From Achromobacter piechaudii NBRC 102461 (lineage in GTDB: Bacteria > Pseudomonadota > Gammaproteobacteria > Burkholderiales > Burkholderiaceae_B): DNA of 64,000 bases. This document shows positions 1 to 7,440 of the stretch, piece after piece; the first letter of the stretch is position 1; each line of letters begins with the position of its first letter. The stretch lies in contig NZ_BCTK01000007.1 in assembly GCF_001571245.1 (NCBI RefSeq), positions 124,001-188,000 of the forward strand. Direction: 5' to 3'. The notes under the pieces are model-generated. The model did no database searches, had not been told where the DNA came from, and worked only from the letters and a program-made list of their open reading frames with translations. Made by a program: the position numbers and the translations under genes.

Positions 1-122
1 GTCGGTTCGGACGACAGGCCGATCTTCAGCGTGGCCGGCGCCTGCGCCATGGCGGCGGGGGCGGCGGCCAGGGTACAGGCCAAGGCGAGTACTGCGCTGC
101 GGGTAGATACCTGGATGGACAT
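1..122 (-). CDS. Periplasmic ABC transporter substrate-binding protein, SBP_bac_5 type (5' fragment)
   Basis: Only the first 40 codons lie in the window; the gene runs off the left edge. The start reads MSIQVSTRSAVLALACTLAA followed by a signal peptidase site after AMA and then TLKIGLSSEPT. The last block is almost identical to the mature start of the larger binding protein at 1255..2868 (TLKIGLSAEPT), so the two are paralogues of the oligopeptide/dipeptide (DppA/OppA-like) family. It is transcribed leftward, 67 bases after the hydrolase gene at 190..1161, and could share its transcript. The ligand cannot be told from this fragment. Confidence 0.8.
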   Translation of the reverse strand, partial: MSIQVSTRSAVLALACTLAAAPAAMAQAPATLKIGLSSEP

Positions 123-189
123 GCTTTCCCTTATTGTTTTGGATGTATACGGCGGCGCCTCTTTGTGGGCGCCGCGCGTTCTTGCGAAA

Positions 190-1161
190 TCAGACGATGG
201 GCTGCGCCAACCGTACGACCGTCACACCGGGCCGCAGGTTGGCGGTGGACGGCATGATCAGCACGCAGTTGTCATAGGGGGTGACGACCGGCTCGCCTTC
301 GGACCAGCCGATGACCGTGCCTGCGGTGGCCAGCGTTTCCAGCCCCTTCCAGGGCTCGGCGAAACGGAAGTCGGCGCTTTTGGCGGCAACGGCGTGGGTG
401 ACGCGCAATGCGCGTTGGACCGACGCGGCGGGTTCGATCCAGCCGGCGGGGATGTCGTCTGGGTCCACGGTGCCCGATTCGAGCAGGAAACGGGCCATCT
501 GGTCTACGGCGACGCCGCGCGCTTCGGGCGCGCCATGGAAGCCGCATTCGATCAGCAGAGAGCGCGTGCCGTTGTCGCCGGGCTCGCCAAAGCGGCCGTA
601 GTCGCGCATGCGCACGCCGGCCGCATGGCCCGCGTCCGCGATGATGGTGGCGGGGTTGCCCAGGGCCAGGGCCAGATCGATATTGCGTTGTTCCATGCCG
701 GTCAGTTGCAGCGGCACGTCGGAATTGCTCATGGAATGAAAGTCCAGCAACCAGTCGGACTGTTCAACCCACGGACGGATCTGGGCGGCGCGCCGGCGTT
801 CCTGCGAAATCGGCACGGTCAGCTTGTCGTCGCTCCAGACGCGATTCATGTCTTCATCGACAAAGCGCGCGGGTGCGTAGTTGTTGGAATCGAAGCGGTC
901 GAACGCCGCCAGATTGCAGAAGGCCAGCGTCAGCGAGCCACGGCGGGGGCGCAGCCCTGCCGTCAGCGCTTCCTTCAAGGCCCAGGCGCCGCACAGCTCG
1001 TTGCCGTGGATCAGCGCGCTCAACATGACGCGCTTGCCCGGCACGCCGGAGTCGAAATGCCAGACGCCAGGCGTATCCGTATTGCCCAAGCGTTCGGCCG
1101 ACAGATCCGGACAGGCTAAAAGAAAAGGGCGCGGACGGGGCGCGGGGGTAGGCGTGGGCAT
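190..1161 (-). CDS. AstE/aspartoacylase-family zinc hydrolase (succinylglutamate desuccinylase-like)
   Basis: This 323-residue cytoplasmic protein belongs to the M14-like AstE/AspA zinc amidohydrolases, which remove acyl groups from N-acyl amino acids. The zinc motif HGNE is at residues 52-55, a third ligand candidate is His142 in DFHSM, and the likely catalytic Glu is Glu205 in LIECGFHG. A longer reading frame reaches 1206, but the ATG at 1161 has GGAG five bases upstream and gives the same N-terminus as the paralogue at 25121..26065, so I chose it. It lies between two paralogous periplasmic binding proteins, which suggests that it processes an imported peptide-like or N-acylated compound. 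It is not part of a recognisable arginine succinyltransferase (ast) operon, so the substrate is open. Confidence 0.85.
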   Translation of the reverse strand: MPTPTPAPRPRPFLLACPDLSAERLGNTDTPGVWHFDSGVPGKRVMLSALIHGNELCGAWALKEALTAGLRPRRGSLTLAFCNLAAFDRFDSNNYAPARFVDEDMNRVWSDDKLTVPISQERRRAAQIRPWVEQSDWLLDFHSMSNSDVPLQLTGMEQRNIDLALALGNPATIIADAGHAAGVRMRDYGRFGEPGDNGTRSLLIECGFHGAPEARGVAVDQMARFLLESGTVDPDDIPAGWIEPAASVQRALRVTHAVAAKSADFRFAEPWKGLETLATAGTVIGWSEGEPVVTPYDNCVLIMPSTANLRPGVTVVRLAQPIV

Positions 1162-1204
1162 GGGAACTCCGATGAAGCGGGGGAATTGTATAGGGTATCC
1201 GACC

Positions 1205-1237
1205 AAAAAAAACGGCTGCTCGGGGCAGCCGTTTTTT
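1205..1237. terminator. Bidirectional intrinsic terminator
   Basis: A perfect stem of 13 pairs (AAAAAACGGCTGC at 1207-1219 with its complement at 1225-1237) has a five-base loop and A/T runs on both sides. On the minus strand it sits 18 bases beyond the stop codon of the binding-protein gene 1255..2868, so it should end that transcript before the hydrolase gene. A TACAAT-like -10 on the minus strand near 1185-1190 could restart transcription for 190..1161. Confidence 0.85.
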
Positions 1238-1254
1238 CGTTCAGACGCGGTGGA

Positions 1255-2868
1255 TCACTTCTTTTCAGGCGTGACGGACGTCGCCAGGGTGTACTGGTCG
1301 CGACGGCCTTCGTAGGTGATGCCCTTGCGGAAGGCCCAGATGCTGCTTTCGAAGTGCAGCGGGATCAGCGGCACGTTGTCCAGGGCGATCTGGGTGGATT
1401 CCTGCAGCAGCTTTTCGCGCTTGGCCGGGTCCACGGTCACGATGGCCTGCTTGTAGACCTTATCGAAATCCGCGTTGGAAAAGCCGCCGTAGTTGCTGGT
1501 GCCCAGGCTGTTGGGCGAATCCAGGGATGCAACCCACAGTTGGAACAGGGCCGAGGCTTCACCCGTTTCCGCCGGCCAGCCGCCCATCGAGAAGCTGAAC
1601 TCGCGCTTGGCGCGCTTGGGGAAATAGATGGATGCCGTCATGGCGTCAACGTTGGTCTTGATGCCGACGCGGGCCAAGTATTGCGCCACGGCCTGGGCGA
1701 TCTGGCCGTCGTTGACGTAGCGGTCGTTGGTGGACGACAGCGTCATTTCAAAGCCATTCGGGTAGCCGGCTTCGGCCAACAGCTTCTTGGCGCCTTCCGG
1801 GTCGTACTTGATTTCCGGAGCCTTGGGCAGCGCGCCGAACATGCCGTCGGGCATGAACTGGTAAGCCGGGGTGGCCATGCCGTCCATGATGCGGGCGGTG
1901 ATGGTCTTGCGGTCGATGGCCATCGAAATGGCCTTGCGCACGCGCAGGTCCTGCAGCGGGTTCTTGCCGTCGGCGCTCTTGACGAACGGGCTCGGGTTGC
2001 GGCCCACGTCAGGCTGGAAGAACACCAGGCGGGTGGACGGGGTGGCCACGAAACCGAACTTGGGGTTGTCCTTCAGGCGCGGCAGGTCGCGGGCGGCCGG
2101 GTTTTCGATCATGTCGAAGTCGCCGGACAACAGGCCGGTCAGGCGCGGGCCGGCGGACGGCACGGGCACGAACTTCACTTCCTTCCAGTAAGGCTTCTCG
2201 CCCCAGTAGTTCTCGTTGCGGACCAGCTCGATGCCGGTGCCCTTCACGTAGGACTTCAGGGTATAGGGGCCAGTGCCGATGGCGTCCTTGCCATTGTTGA
2301 AGTCGGCAACCGTGGGCCAGGCGCCCGTCACGCCGCAACCCTTCTTGGGGTCGAACGTCAGCTTGCCGTGCTCGACGATGCCGTTCCAGACGATGGGCAG
2401 CGAGCGGGCCAGCTCGGCAGGCATCAGCGGGAAGGGCTCGCCGGTCTTGATGATGACGGTGTGCGCATCGGGCGTTTGCACGTCGGTGATGCGCTTGGTC
2501 ATGTCCATGTAGGACTGCGACACGTTGGTTTCGTTGTTCAGCGTGCGGCAGATCGTGAACAGCACGTCTTCGGACGTGAATGGCTTGCCGTTCGAGAACT
2601 TGACGTCGTCGCGCAGCTTGAATTCCCAGGTCAGATCGTCCAGGTTCTTCCAGGACTTGGCCAGCTGAGGCGTCAGCTTCATGTCGGCGCTGCGGCCCAC
2701 CAGCGAACTGTAGACGTGCGCGGAGAACGCGTCGTTCTGCGTCATCTTGTGATAGTGGGGGTCCGCCGAAGTGGGTTCGGCCGACAGGCCGATCTTCAGC
2801 GTCTGGGCTTGGGCGGCTGCCAGGGGAATGGCGGCGGCCACAAGGGCCAGGGTGGTGCGCAACTTCAT
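1255..2868 (-). CDS. Periplasmic ABC transporter substrate-binding protein, SBP_bac_5 (peptide/opine/nickel type)
   Basis: This 537-residue protein has the size and features of DppA/OppA-like binding proteins. The signal peptide is MKLRTTLALVAAAIPLAAAQ with cleavage near AQA, followed by TLKIGLSAEPTSADPHYH and the family's inner blocks such as GTGPYTLKSYVKGTGIELVRN and VRKAISMAIDRKTI. It would deliver a peptide-like ligand to an inner-membrane ABC permease, which is not in the window (perhaps beyond the left edge). The upstream in-frame extension to 2994 lacks a signal sequence; the ATG at 2868 has GGAG nine bases upstream and starts the signal peptide. A good sigma-70 promoter lies at 3002-3031, giving a leader of about 125 bases. 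A terminator follows at once. It is a paralogue of the fragment at 1..122. Confidence 0.88.
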   Translation of the reverse strand: MKLRTTLALVAAAIPLAAAQAQTLKIGLSAEPTSADPHYHKMTQNDAFSAHVYSSLVGRSADMKLTPQLAKSWKNLDDLTWEFKLRDDVKFSNGKPFTSEDVLFTICRTLNNETNVSQSYMDMTKRITDVQTPDAHTVIIKTGEPFPLMPAELARSLPIVWNGIVEHGKLTFDPKKGCGVTGAWPTVADFNNGKDAIGTGPYTLKSYVKGTGIELVRNENYWGEKPYWKEVKFVPVPSAGPRLTGLLSGDFDMIENPAARDLPRLKDNPKFGFVATPSTRLVFFQPDVGRNPSPFVKSADGKNPLQDLRVRKAISMAIDRKTITARIMDGMATPAYQFMPDGMFGALPKAPEIKYDPEGAKKLLAEAGYPNGFEMTLSSTNDRYVNDGQIAQAVAQYLARVGIKTNVDAMTASIYFPKRAKREFSFSMGGWPAETGEASALFQLWVASLDSPNSLGTSNYGGFSNADFDKVYKQAIVTVDPAKREKLLQESTQIALDNVPLIPLHFESSIWAFRKGITYEGRRDQYTLATSVTPEKK

Positions 2869-3001
2869 GGTGACAACTCCGGAGGAATAACGAACCGGAT
2901 CGTGCCTGCGCATAAACCACCCGGACCGATGCCGACACGAGTTGTCGGCAGCATCGGGCGATGGGGGACGGATTGGCGCCTGGCACGACGGCAAGGGGCC
3001 G

Positions 3002-3031
3002 ATTATCGATAGGGGCTTCGCGCGCTGTCAA
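3002..3031 (-). promoter_or_regulatory. Sigma-70 promoter for the binding-protein gene 1255..2868
   Basis: On the minus strand TTGACA (3026-3031) is followed after 18 bases by GATAAT (3002-3007). Transcription would start near 2995, about 125 bases before the ATG at 2868. A perfect -35 is uncommon in this window, which makes the call fairly secure. Confidence 0.6.
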
Positions 3032-3060
3032 TGAACAACGGCGAATAAGGCGCTAGGGAA

Positions 3061-3273
3061 AACGCCGAGAAGAGGGGGTGGCGCGATGGCCAAAGGGGGC
3101 GTCGCGGGGGTCCCCGTTAACAACACGGGGACCGGCGCGGCGCGAAGGCGCCCGTGAGGGAAGGCGCCAGGTACTCGTCGCCGGGGCGCTTGCAAGCAAG
3201 CGGGCCGTAGGACGACAGCGCGCCGGGCGAAACCGCGGGAGATCGTCGCGGTTTCAGCCCAGCGCGGCTGTTC
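3061..3273. other. Gene-free stretch with four hairpins
   Basis: I see no convincing gene between 3032 and 3273. The stretch has four closely spaced inverted repeats: GGTCCCCGT/ACGGGGACC (3109-3133), GGCGCC/GGCGCC (3147-3168), CGCTTG/CAAGCG with a four-base loop (3187-3202) and AAACCGCG/CGCGGTTT (3230-3254). None has a U-run of terminator type. The last lies 20 bases beyond the stop of the 77-residue gene at 3274..3507 and may protect or end that transcript. See findings. Confidence 0.4.
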
Positions 3274-3507
3274 TTACCACTGCGAGCCGGAGAAGCGCGA
3301 GCTGGCGGCGCGGGCCTTGTTCATCGATTCGTTAACTTCGTCGATGAAGGCAAACACGCTGGCGACAGCGGCGATCACGGCTTGGCCGGCCTTCTTCAGG
3401 CTGGTCAGCGGGTGGGAATTCGGTTGATTTTCGAGGGCGCCGCGCAGCAGGTCGCGCTCCAGCGCGTCGGTCAGGCGGGCAGTGCTATTCAGGGTCAGTT
3501 GGCTCAT
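3274..3507 (-). CDS. Small conserved-looking protein of unknown function (77 aa)
   Basis: I do not recognise the family. The 77 residues begin MSQLTLNSTARLTDALERD and carry a central alanine/valine-rich stretch (AGQAVIAAVASVFAFI, about residues 41-56) that could be a short amphipathic or membrane-seeking helix, with a basic and serine-rich C-terminus ending SGSQW. A ribosome site (GGAG, nine bases upstream) and a perfect TATAAT -10 about 37 bases upstream of the ATG support a real, well-expressed gene. The promoter carries two TAGGG-N4-CCCTA elements, which suggests tight regulation, perhaps as a stress or nutrient-responsive small protein. That role is inference only. Confidence 0.6.
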   Translation of the reverse strand: MSQLTLNSTARLTDALERDLLRGALENQPNSHPLTSLKKAGQAVIAAVASVFAFIDEVNESMNKARAASSRFSGSQW

Positions 3508-3543
3508 GGTCTTTCTCCAGTCCGTTTCGTCTTGGTGAAAACC

Positions 3544-3596
3544 ATTATAGGGATAACCCTAGGGCGAGCGCAATGCTTGTTTTAGGGAAAACCCTA
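3544..3596 (-). promoter_or_regulatory. Promoter with twin TAGGG-N4-CCCTA inverted repeats
   Basis: On the minus strand a perfect TATAAT (plus positions 3544-3549) precedes the 77-residue gene. Two palindromes, TAGGGATAACCCTA (3548-3561) and TAGGGAAAACCCTA (3583-3596), lie 35 bases apart centre to centre. The near copy overlaps the edge of the -10 and fills the spacer; the far copy is centred about 53 bases upstream of the expected start. This geometry fits an operator for a dimeric regulator that I cannot name. The -35 is weak. Confidence 0.5.
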
Positions 3597-3628
3597 GTAT
3601 GTTGTAAAAATGTTTATTTGACGGGGAC

Positions 3629-4489
3629 TTAGCGCCCATTGCGCAGGGCGCGCGCCGCATCCGCAAGCTCGGACGCGGTCAGGCCGATAGGGCCGATTCC
3701 CCGTGCGACCAGCGCGTCCGCCGCCGCTCCATGCAGCCAGACGGCGCCCGGCACGGCCTGCTCCAAGGGCAGTTTCTGCGCCAGCAGAGATCCCAGCATG
3801 CCGGCCAGGACGTCGCCGGTTCCGGCCGTGGCCAGGCCGGGATTGCCGCTGGTGTTGATCCGCAGGCCCGACGCGGGATGGCAGACCACCGTGCCGGCTC
3901 CCTTCAGTACGACCCAGCACTGAAAGCGCTGCGCCAATCGCCAGGCGGCGTCGGGCCGGTCGGCCTGGACCTGGGCAGCCGAGACGCCCAGCAGGCGCGC
4001 GGCTTCGGCCGGATGGGGCGTCAGCACGACGGGCCCGGGCCCCCAATTGGCTTGGATGTCGCCCGTGGACAGCAGATTCAGGCCATCGGCGTCCAGCACC
4101 AATGGCGTTTGCTTGCGCAGGACGAATAGCTCGGACAGGGCGTTGGCCGCCAGCGCCCCGGTGCCGATGCCGCAGCCGGCCACCCAGGCGCTGACCCCCC
4201 AGTCGGTGTCCAGCAAAGAGCGGGCGTCGCGCAGCATCAATTCGGGTTGTTGCGGGTCGCAGGCCATGGGCGAGGCTTCCTGGGCGAATCCGACGAGGAC
4301 CTTGCCCGCGCCCGTTTTCAGGGCGGCGCGGGCCGCCAGCAATGCGGCGCCGGTCATGCCGGGGCCTCCGCCCACCACGCCGACCGTGCCGAAGCTGCCC
4401 TTATGTGTGTCCGGCTCGCGGGGGGCGAAGAGGGCGGGCAGGCTGGCGCGGTCGATGGGCGCGCCGGCGGTCGGGGCGTGGGTGTTCAT
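3629..4489 (-). CDS. nnrD: ADP-dependent (S)-NAD(P)H-hydrate dehydratase
   Basis: This 286-residue protein is the carbohydrate-kinase-like half of YjeF: it uses ADP (or ATP) to dehydrate damaged S-NAD(P)HX back to NAD(P)H. Diagnostic blocks are [20 protein letters not shown] (about 29-48), [14 protein letters not shown] in the middle and the nucleotide-binding [20 protein letters not shown] near the C-terminus with the catalytic Asp in TGD. The epimerase half (NnrE) found fused in E. coli is absent here, so this is the stand-alone form. The ATG at 4489 has AGGAG nine bases upstream. It is divergent from the crotonase gene at 4601; a CACTATAGTG palindrome (4536-4545) lies in the shared gap. 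Confidence 0.92.
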   Translation of the reverse strand: MNTHAPTAGAPIDRASLPALFAPREPDTHKGSFGTVGVVGGGPGMTGAALLAARAALKTGAGKVLVGFAQEASPMACDPQQPELMLRDARSLLDTDWGVSAWVAGCGIGTGALAANALSELFVLRKQTPLVLDADGLNLLSTGDIQANWGPGPVVLTPHPAEAARLLGVSAAQVQADRPDAAWRLAQRFQCWVVLKGAGTVVCHPASGLRINTSGNPGLATAGTGDVLAGMLGSLLAQKLPLEQAVPGAVWLHGAAADALVARGIGPIGLTASELADAARALRNGR

Positions 4490-4600
4490 GGGCTGAGGCT
4501 CCTGGTGGCAAGCGGCGGGGGGACGTGCGCGTATCCACTATAGTGCGCAAAAACACGCCGGATCGAATGCCCGGCCGCCCCAGACCACGCGGAGTAGACA

Positions 4601-5434
4601 ATGACCGATATCACGCTGCAACACTATTCAGCCTACGAATCCCTGAAGCTGCGCCGGCATCCCGGCGGCGTGCTGGAGGTGATCATGGGCGCCAAGGGCG
4701 GCAAGCCCGGCAAGCTGTCCACGGCGGATGACCGCATGCACCGCGAACTGGCCGACATCTGGCGCGACATCGACACCGACCCGGATACCCGCGTGGTCGT
4801 CATCCGAGGCGAAGGCAAGGGCTTTTCCGGTGGCGGCGACCTGGAACTGGTGCAGCAGATGGCCGACGATTTCGACGTGCGCACCCGCGTCTGGCGAGAA
4901 GCGCGCGACCTGGTCTACAACATCATCAACTGCAACAAGCCCATCGTGTCGGCCATGCACGGCGCGGCGGTCGGGGCCGGACTGGTGGCGGGCTTGCTGG
5001 CGGACATCTCGATCGCAGCCCGCGACGCCCGCATCATCGACGGCCACACCCGCCTGGGCGTAACGGCGGGCGATCACGCCGCCATCGTCTGGCCGCTGTT
5101 GTGCGGCATGGCCAAGGCCAAGTACTACCTGATGCTGTGCGAAACCGTGACGGGCGAAGAGGCCGAACGCATTGGGCTCGTGTCCCTGTGCGTGGACGAG
5201 GCCGAACTGATTTCGCGCGCGTTCGAGGTGGCCAACAAGCTGGCGGCCGGCTCGCAGACCGCGATTCGCTGGACCAAATATTCGCTGAACAACTGGCTGC
5301 GCATGGCGGGGCCCAGTTTCGATACGTCGCTGGCGCTGGAATTCATGGGCTTCGGCGGCCCGGACGTGAAAGAAGGGATTCAGTCCTTGCGCGAGCGCCG
5401 CGCGCCGAATTTCCGCCCCGATTCGCCTTTCTGA
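4601..5434 (+). CDS. Crotonase-fold enoyl-CoA hydratase/isomerase family protein, atypical active site
   Basis: This 277-residue protein has the crotonase fold: FSGGGDLE (about 75-82) and HGAAVGAGL (about 120) form the CoA-binding and oxyanion-hole regions. At the place where classical enoyl-CoA hydratases have PE and a second Glu, this protein reads [16 protein letters not shown], so both usual catalytic glutamates appear to be missing and an Asp in AGD is the best acid/base candidate. This motif marks a known crotonase subgroup, but the reaction is not certain. It lies alone on the plus strand, back to back with nnrD and converging on the second crotonase gene. CoA-ester metabolism of fatty or aromatic acids is likely. 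Confidence 0.82.
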   Translation: MTDITLQHYSAYESLKLRRHPGGVLEVIMGAKGGKPGKLSTADDRMHRELADIWRDIDTDPDTRVVVIRGEGKGFSGGGDLELVQQMADDFDVRTRVWREARDLVYNIINCNKPIVSAMHGAAVGAGLVAGLLADISIAARDARIIDGHTRLGVTAGDHAAIVWPLLCGMAKAKYYLMLCETVTGEEAERIGLVSLCVDEAELISRAFEVANKLAAGSQTAIRWTKYSLNNWLRMAGPSFDTSLALEFMGFGGPDVKEGIQSLRERRAPNFRPDSPF

Positions 5435-5514
5435 CCGCGTTATCCAATCCAGCAGCGGCTTGAAAGGCGGCGCGCCCAGCCGTGCCAACGCGGCATGGCC
5501 GAGCGCGGCGTTCG

Positions 5515-6252
5515 CTATTTCTTGAAGAACTTGGCGAATGCCGCCTGCGCTTCTTCCGATTGCAGACGGGCACGGAATTGCTGGGCTTCGTAGTCCAGCG
5601 TTTCCTGGATGGCGTGGCGATCCGCGCGCTTCATCATGGCCTTGGTCAAGCGCAAGGCGGCGGGCGGCTGGCGCGCCAGGTCAGCGGCGGTGGCCTGGGC
5701 GGCGGCCAGCGCCTGTCCGGTGGGCGTGACCGACGTGGCCAGGCCCGCATCGCGAGCCTCTTCGGCGGAGAACGCCTTGCCCTGCAACAGCCATTCTGCC
5801 GCGCGCCGGCCAGCCAGGCGCGGCAGCAGCAGGCTGGACGCGCCTTCCGGGCACAGGCCCAGCGCCACGAACGGCATGCGCAGTGTGGCGCCTTCGCCAA
5901 TATGAACAAAGTCGCAATGCTGGAGCAGGGTCACGCCGATGCCGATTGCGTAGCCTTCGACGGCGGCTATCACGGGCACTTCGGCTGTGGACAAGGCTCG
6001 CAGGAACGTCAGGCCCGCGCTGTCGCCCGCGCCCCGTTCCGCCTGGAAGTCACGCAGGTCGTTGCCGGCCGTGAAGTGCGGGCCCGCACCCGTGAGGATC
6101 ACCGCCGACACCGCCTGGTCGGCGCTGGCCAGCGACAGCTGCTCGGTCAGCGCGGCGTAGATCGCGGTGTCCAGCGCGTTGCGTCGATCCTGGCGGTCGA
6201 TGGTGAGCGTCAGCACCGCGCCTTCGCGGTGGACTATCAGCCCCGCGCTCAT
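5515..6252 (-). CDS. Enoyl-CoA hydratase/isomerase family protein (Delta3-Delta2-enoyl-CoA isomerase-like)
   Basis: A 245-residue crotonase. The oxyanion-hole region reads FTAGNDLRDF (about 60-69) and VEGYAIGIGVTLL. The active-site block LGLCPEGASSLLLP resembles the PEGxSS motif of Delta3-Delta2-enoyl-CoA isomerases (ECI2/PECI type), with the Glu as base, so isomerase activity on unsaturated acyl-CoA is more likely than hydration. Its ATG overlaps the stop of the upstream nitronate-monooxygenase-like gene by four bases (ATGA), so the two are translationally coupled and face away from the TetR-led operon. Confidence 0.85.
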   Translation of the reverse strand: MSAGLIVHREGAVLTLTIDRQDRRNALDTAIYAALTEQLSLASADQAVSAVILTGAGPHFTAGNDLRDFQAERGAGDSAGLTFLRALSTAEVPVIAAVEGYAIGIGVTLLQHCDFVHIGEGATLRMPFVALGLCPEGASSLLLPRLAGRRAAEWLLQGKAFSAEEARDAGLATSVTPTGQALAAAQATAADLARQPPAALRLTKAMMKRADRHAIQETLDYEAQQFRARLQSEEAQAAFAKFFKK

Positions 6253-7220
6253 GCGAATGACCTGCCGGCCAGTTGCGCCTTGGCCTCCGCGTATTCGCGG
6301 CGCAGCGTCTCCACGATCTGCCGCGTGGGCAGCACGCTGGCGATGCCGCCCACGCCCTGGCCAGCGCCCCAGATGTCTTTCCAGGGCTTGACGCGCGACG
6401 ATCCGAAGTTGGACGCGCCGCTGTCGGGTTGGGGCAGGTTGGCGGGATCCAGCCCCGACGCGGTGATGCTGGCTTTCAGGTAGTTGCCGGGAATGCCGGT
6501 AAAGAACGGGGTGTACAGAATGTCGGACGCGCTGGCCTCAACGATGGCGGATTTGTACCCTTCGCTGGCGTTGGCTTCCTGGCTGGCGATGAAGCGCGTG
6601 CCCATATAGGCGAAGTCGGCGCCCATGGCCAGCGCAGCCAGCACGTGCGCGCCGGACGTGATGGCGCCCGACAGGATCAGCGGGCCGTCATAGAACCGGC
6701 GCACTTCCGACAGCAGCGCAAACGGGCTCAACGTGCCCGCGTGGCCGCCCGCGCCCGCGCAGACCAGGATCAAACCATCGACGCCCGCTTCCAGCGCCTT
6801 TTCGGCGTGGCGCAGCGTGGTGACGTCGTGGAAAACCTTGCCGCCCCAGTCGTGGACGCCTTTGACCAGGTCGCCCGGCGCGCGCAGGCTGGTGATGATC
6901 AGCGGCACGCGATGGCTCGCACACACGGCCAGGTCTTGCTCCAGCCGGTCGTTGGACTGGTGGATGATCTGATTGACGGCAAACGGCGCCACGGCCGCGC
7001 CCGGGTTGGCTTCACGATATGCGGCCAGCCCGGCCTGGACTTCGTCCAGCCAATCGGTCAGCAGGCTTTGGGGGCGCGCGTTCAGCGCGGGGAACGAACC
7101 CACGATGCCGCTTGTGCACTGCGCGATCACCAGTTGTGGGTTTGAGACGATGAACATCGGGGCGCTGATGACCGGCAGGGACATCTGGCCATACAAATCT
7201 GTCACGAGAGAGTGGGGCAT
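6249..7220 (-). CDS. Nitronate monooxygenase / 2-nitropropane dioxygenase family FMN protein
   Basis: A 323-residue TIM-barrel flavoprotein of the NMO family, which oxidises alkyl nitronates such as propionate-3-nitronate with FMN and oxygen. Family blocks include SLPVISAPMFIVSNPQLV at the N-terminus, the central GHAGTLSPFALLSEV and the FMN-phosphate region GADFAYMGTRFIASQEA, typical of class II members. The reading frame extends to 7304, but the ATG at 7220 gives the family-like N-terminus; its ribosome site is weak. It is coupled to the isomerase-like gene and divergent from the TetR gene, so it is probably under the same regulator. In such clusters the protein may act on acyl-CoA-linked compounds rather than on nitronates; this cannot be settled here. 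Confidence 0.85.
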   Translation of the reverse strand: MPHSLVTDLYGQMSLPVISAPMFIVSNPQLVIAQCTSGIVGSFPALNARPQSLLTDWLDEVQAGLAAYREANPGAAVAPFAVNQIIHQSNDRLEQDLAVCASHRVPLIITSLRAPGDLVKGVHDWGGKVFHDVTTLRHAEKALEAGVDGLILVCAGAGGHAGTLSPFALLSEVRRFYDGPLILSGAITSGAHVLAALAMGADFAYMGTRFIASQEANASEGYKSAIVEASASDILYTPFFTGIPGNYLKASITASGLDPANLPQPDSGASNFGSSRVKPWKDIWGAGQGVGGIASVLPTRQIVETLRREYAEAKAQLAGRSFA

Positions 7221-7294
7221 AGCGTCGTCGCGTTGTGTCCAGGTCAGTCCAGAGCAGGCTCGTCCGCGCGCAGGCGGGCCGTTGAAAAACAAGG

Positions 7295-7348
7295 TTGAGC
7301 CCAAAAGGCGGATGTGCCTATAATTACCTACCGACCGTCCGGTAATTA
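7295..7348 (+). promoter_or_regulatory. Promoter and TetR-type operator upstream of the TetR/acyl-CoA dehydrogenase operon
   Basis: TTGAGC (7295-7300), an 18-base spacer and TATAAT (7319-7324) form a plus-strand promoter. Directly over and after the -10 lies the inverted repeat TAATTACC (7321-7328) ... GGTAATTA (7341-7348), with an inner TACCG/CGGTA pair (7329-7333, 7340-7344). Palindromes of the form ACCGNCCGTNCGGT are usual for TetR regulators of acyl-CoA catabolism. Its position would block transcription in both directions, so autorepression and control of the leftward genes are likely. Confidence 0.65.
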
Positions 7349-7440
7349 ATTAATCTTTATTTAACGGCATGCGCCGAACCGCTGTCAATGCAGGGCAATC
7401 ACCTTGCGCGCGGGCTCGTCGCGGCCACCCAAAGGCTGTC

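Noticed and set aside
1186..3012. Long plus-strand open frame (608 codons) opposite the binding-protein gene
   Set aside because: It mirrors the codon pattern of 1255..2868, as is common in GC-rich DNA. It has no recognisable domain, while the minus strand gives a clear signal peptide and family motifs.
3548..3561. Resemblance of TAGGGATAAC to the I-SceI homing-endonuclease site
   Set aside because: Only the first ten of 18 bases match; the palindrome is better explained as one of a pair of operators.
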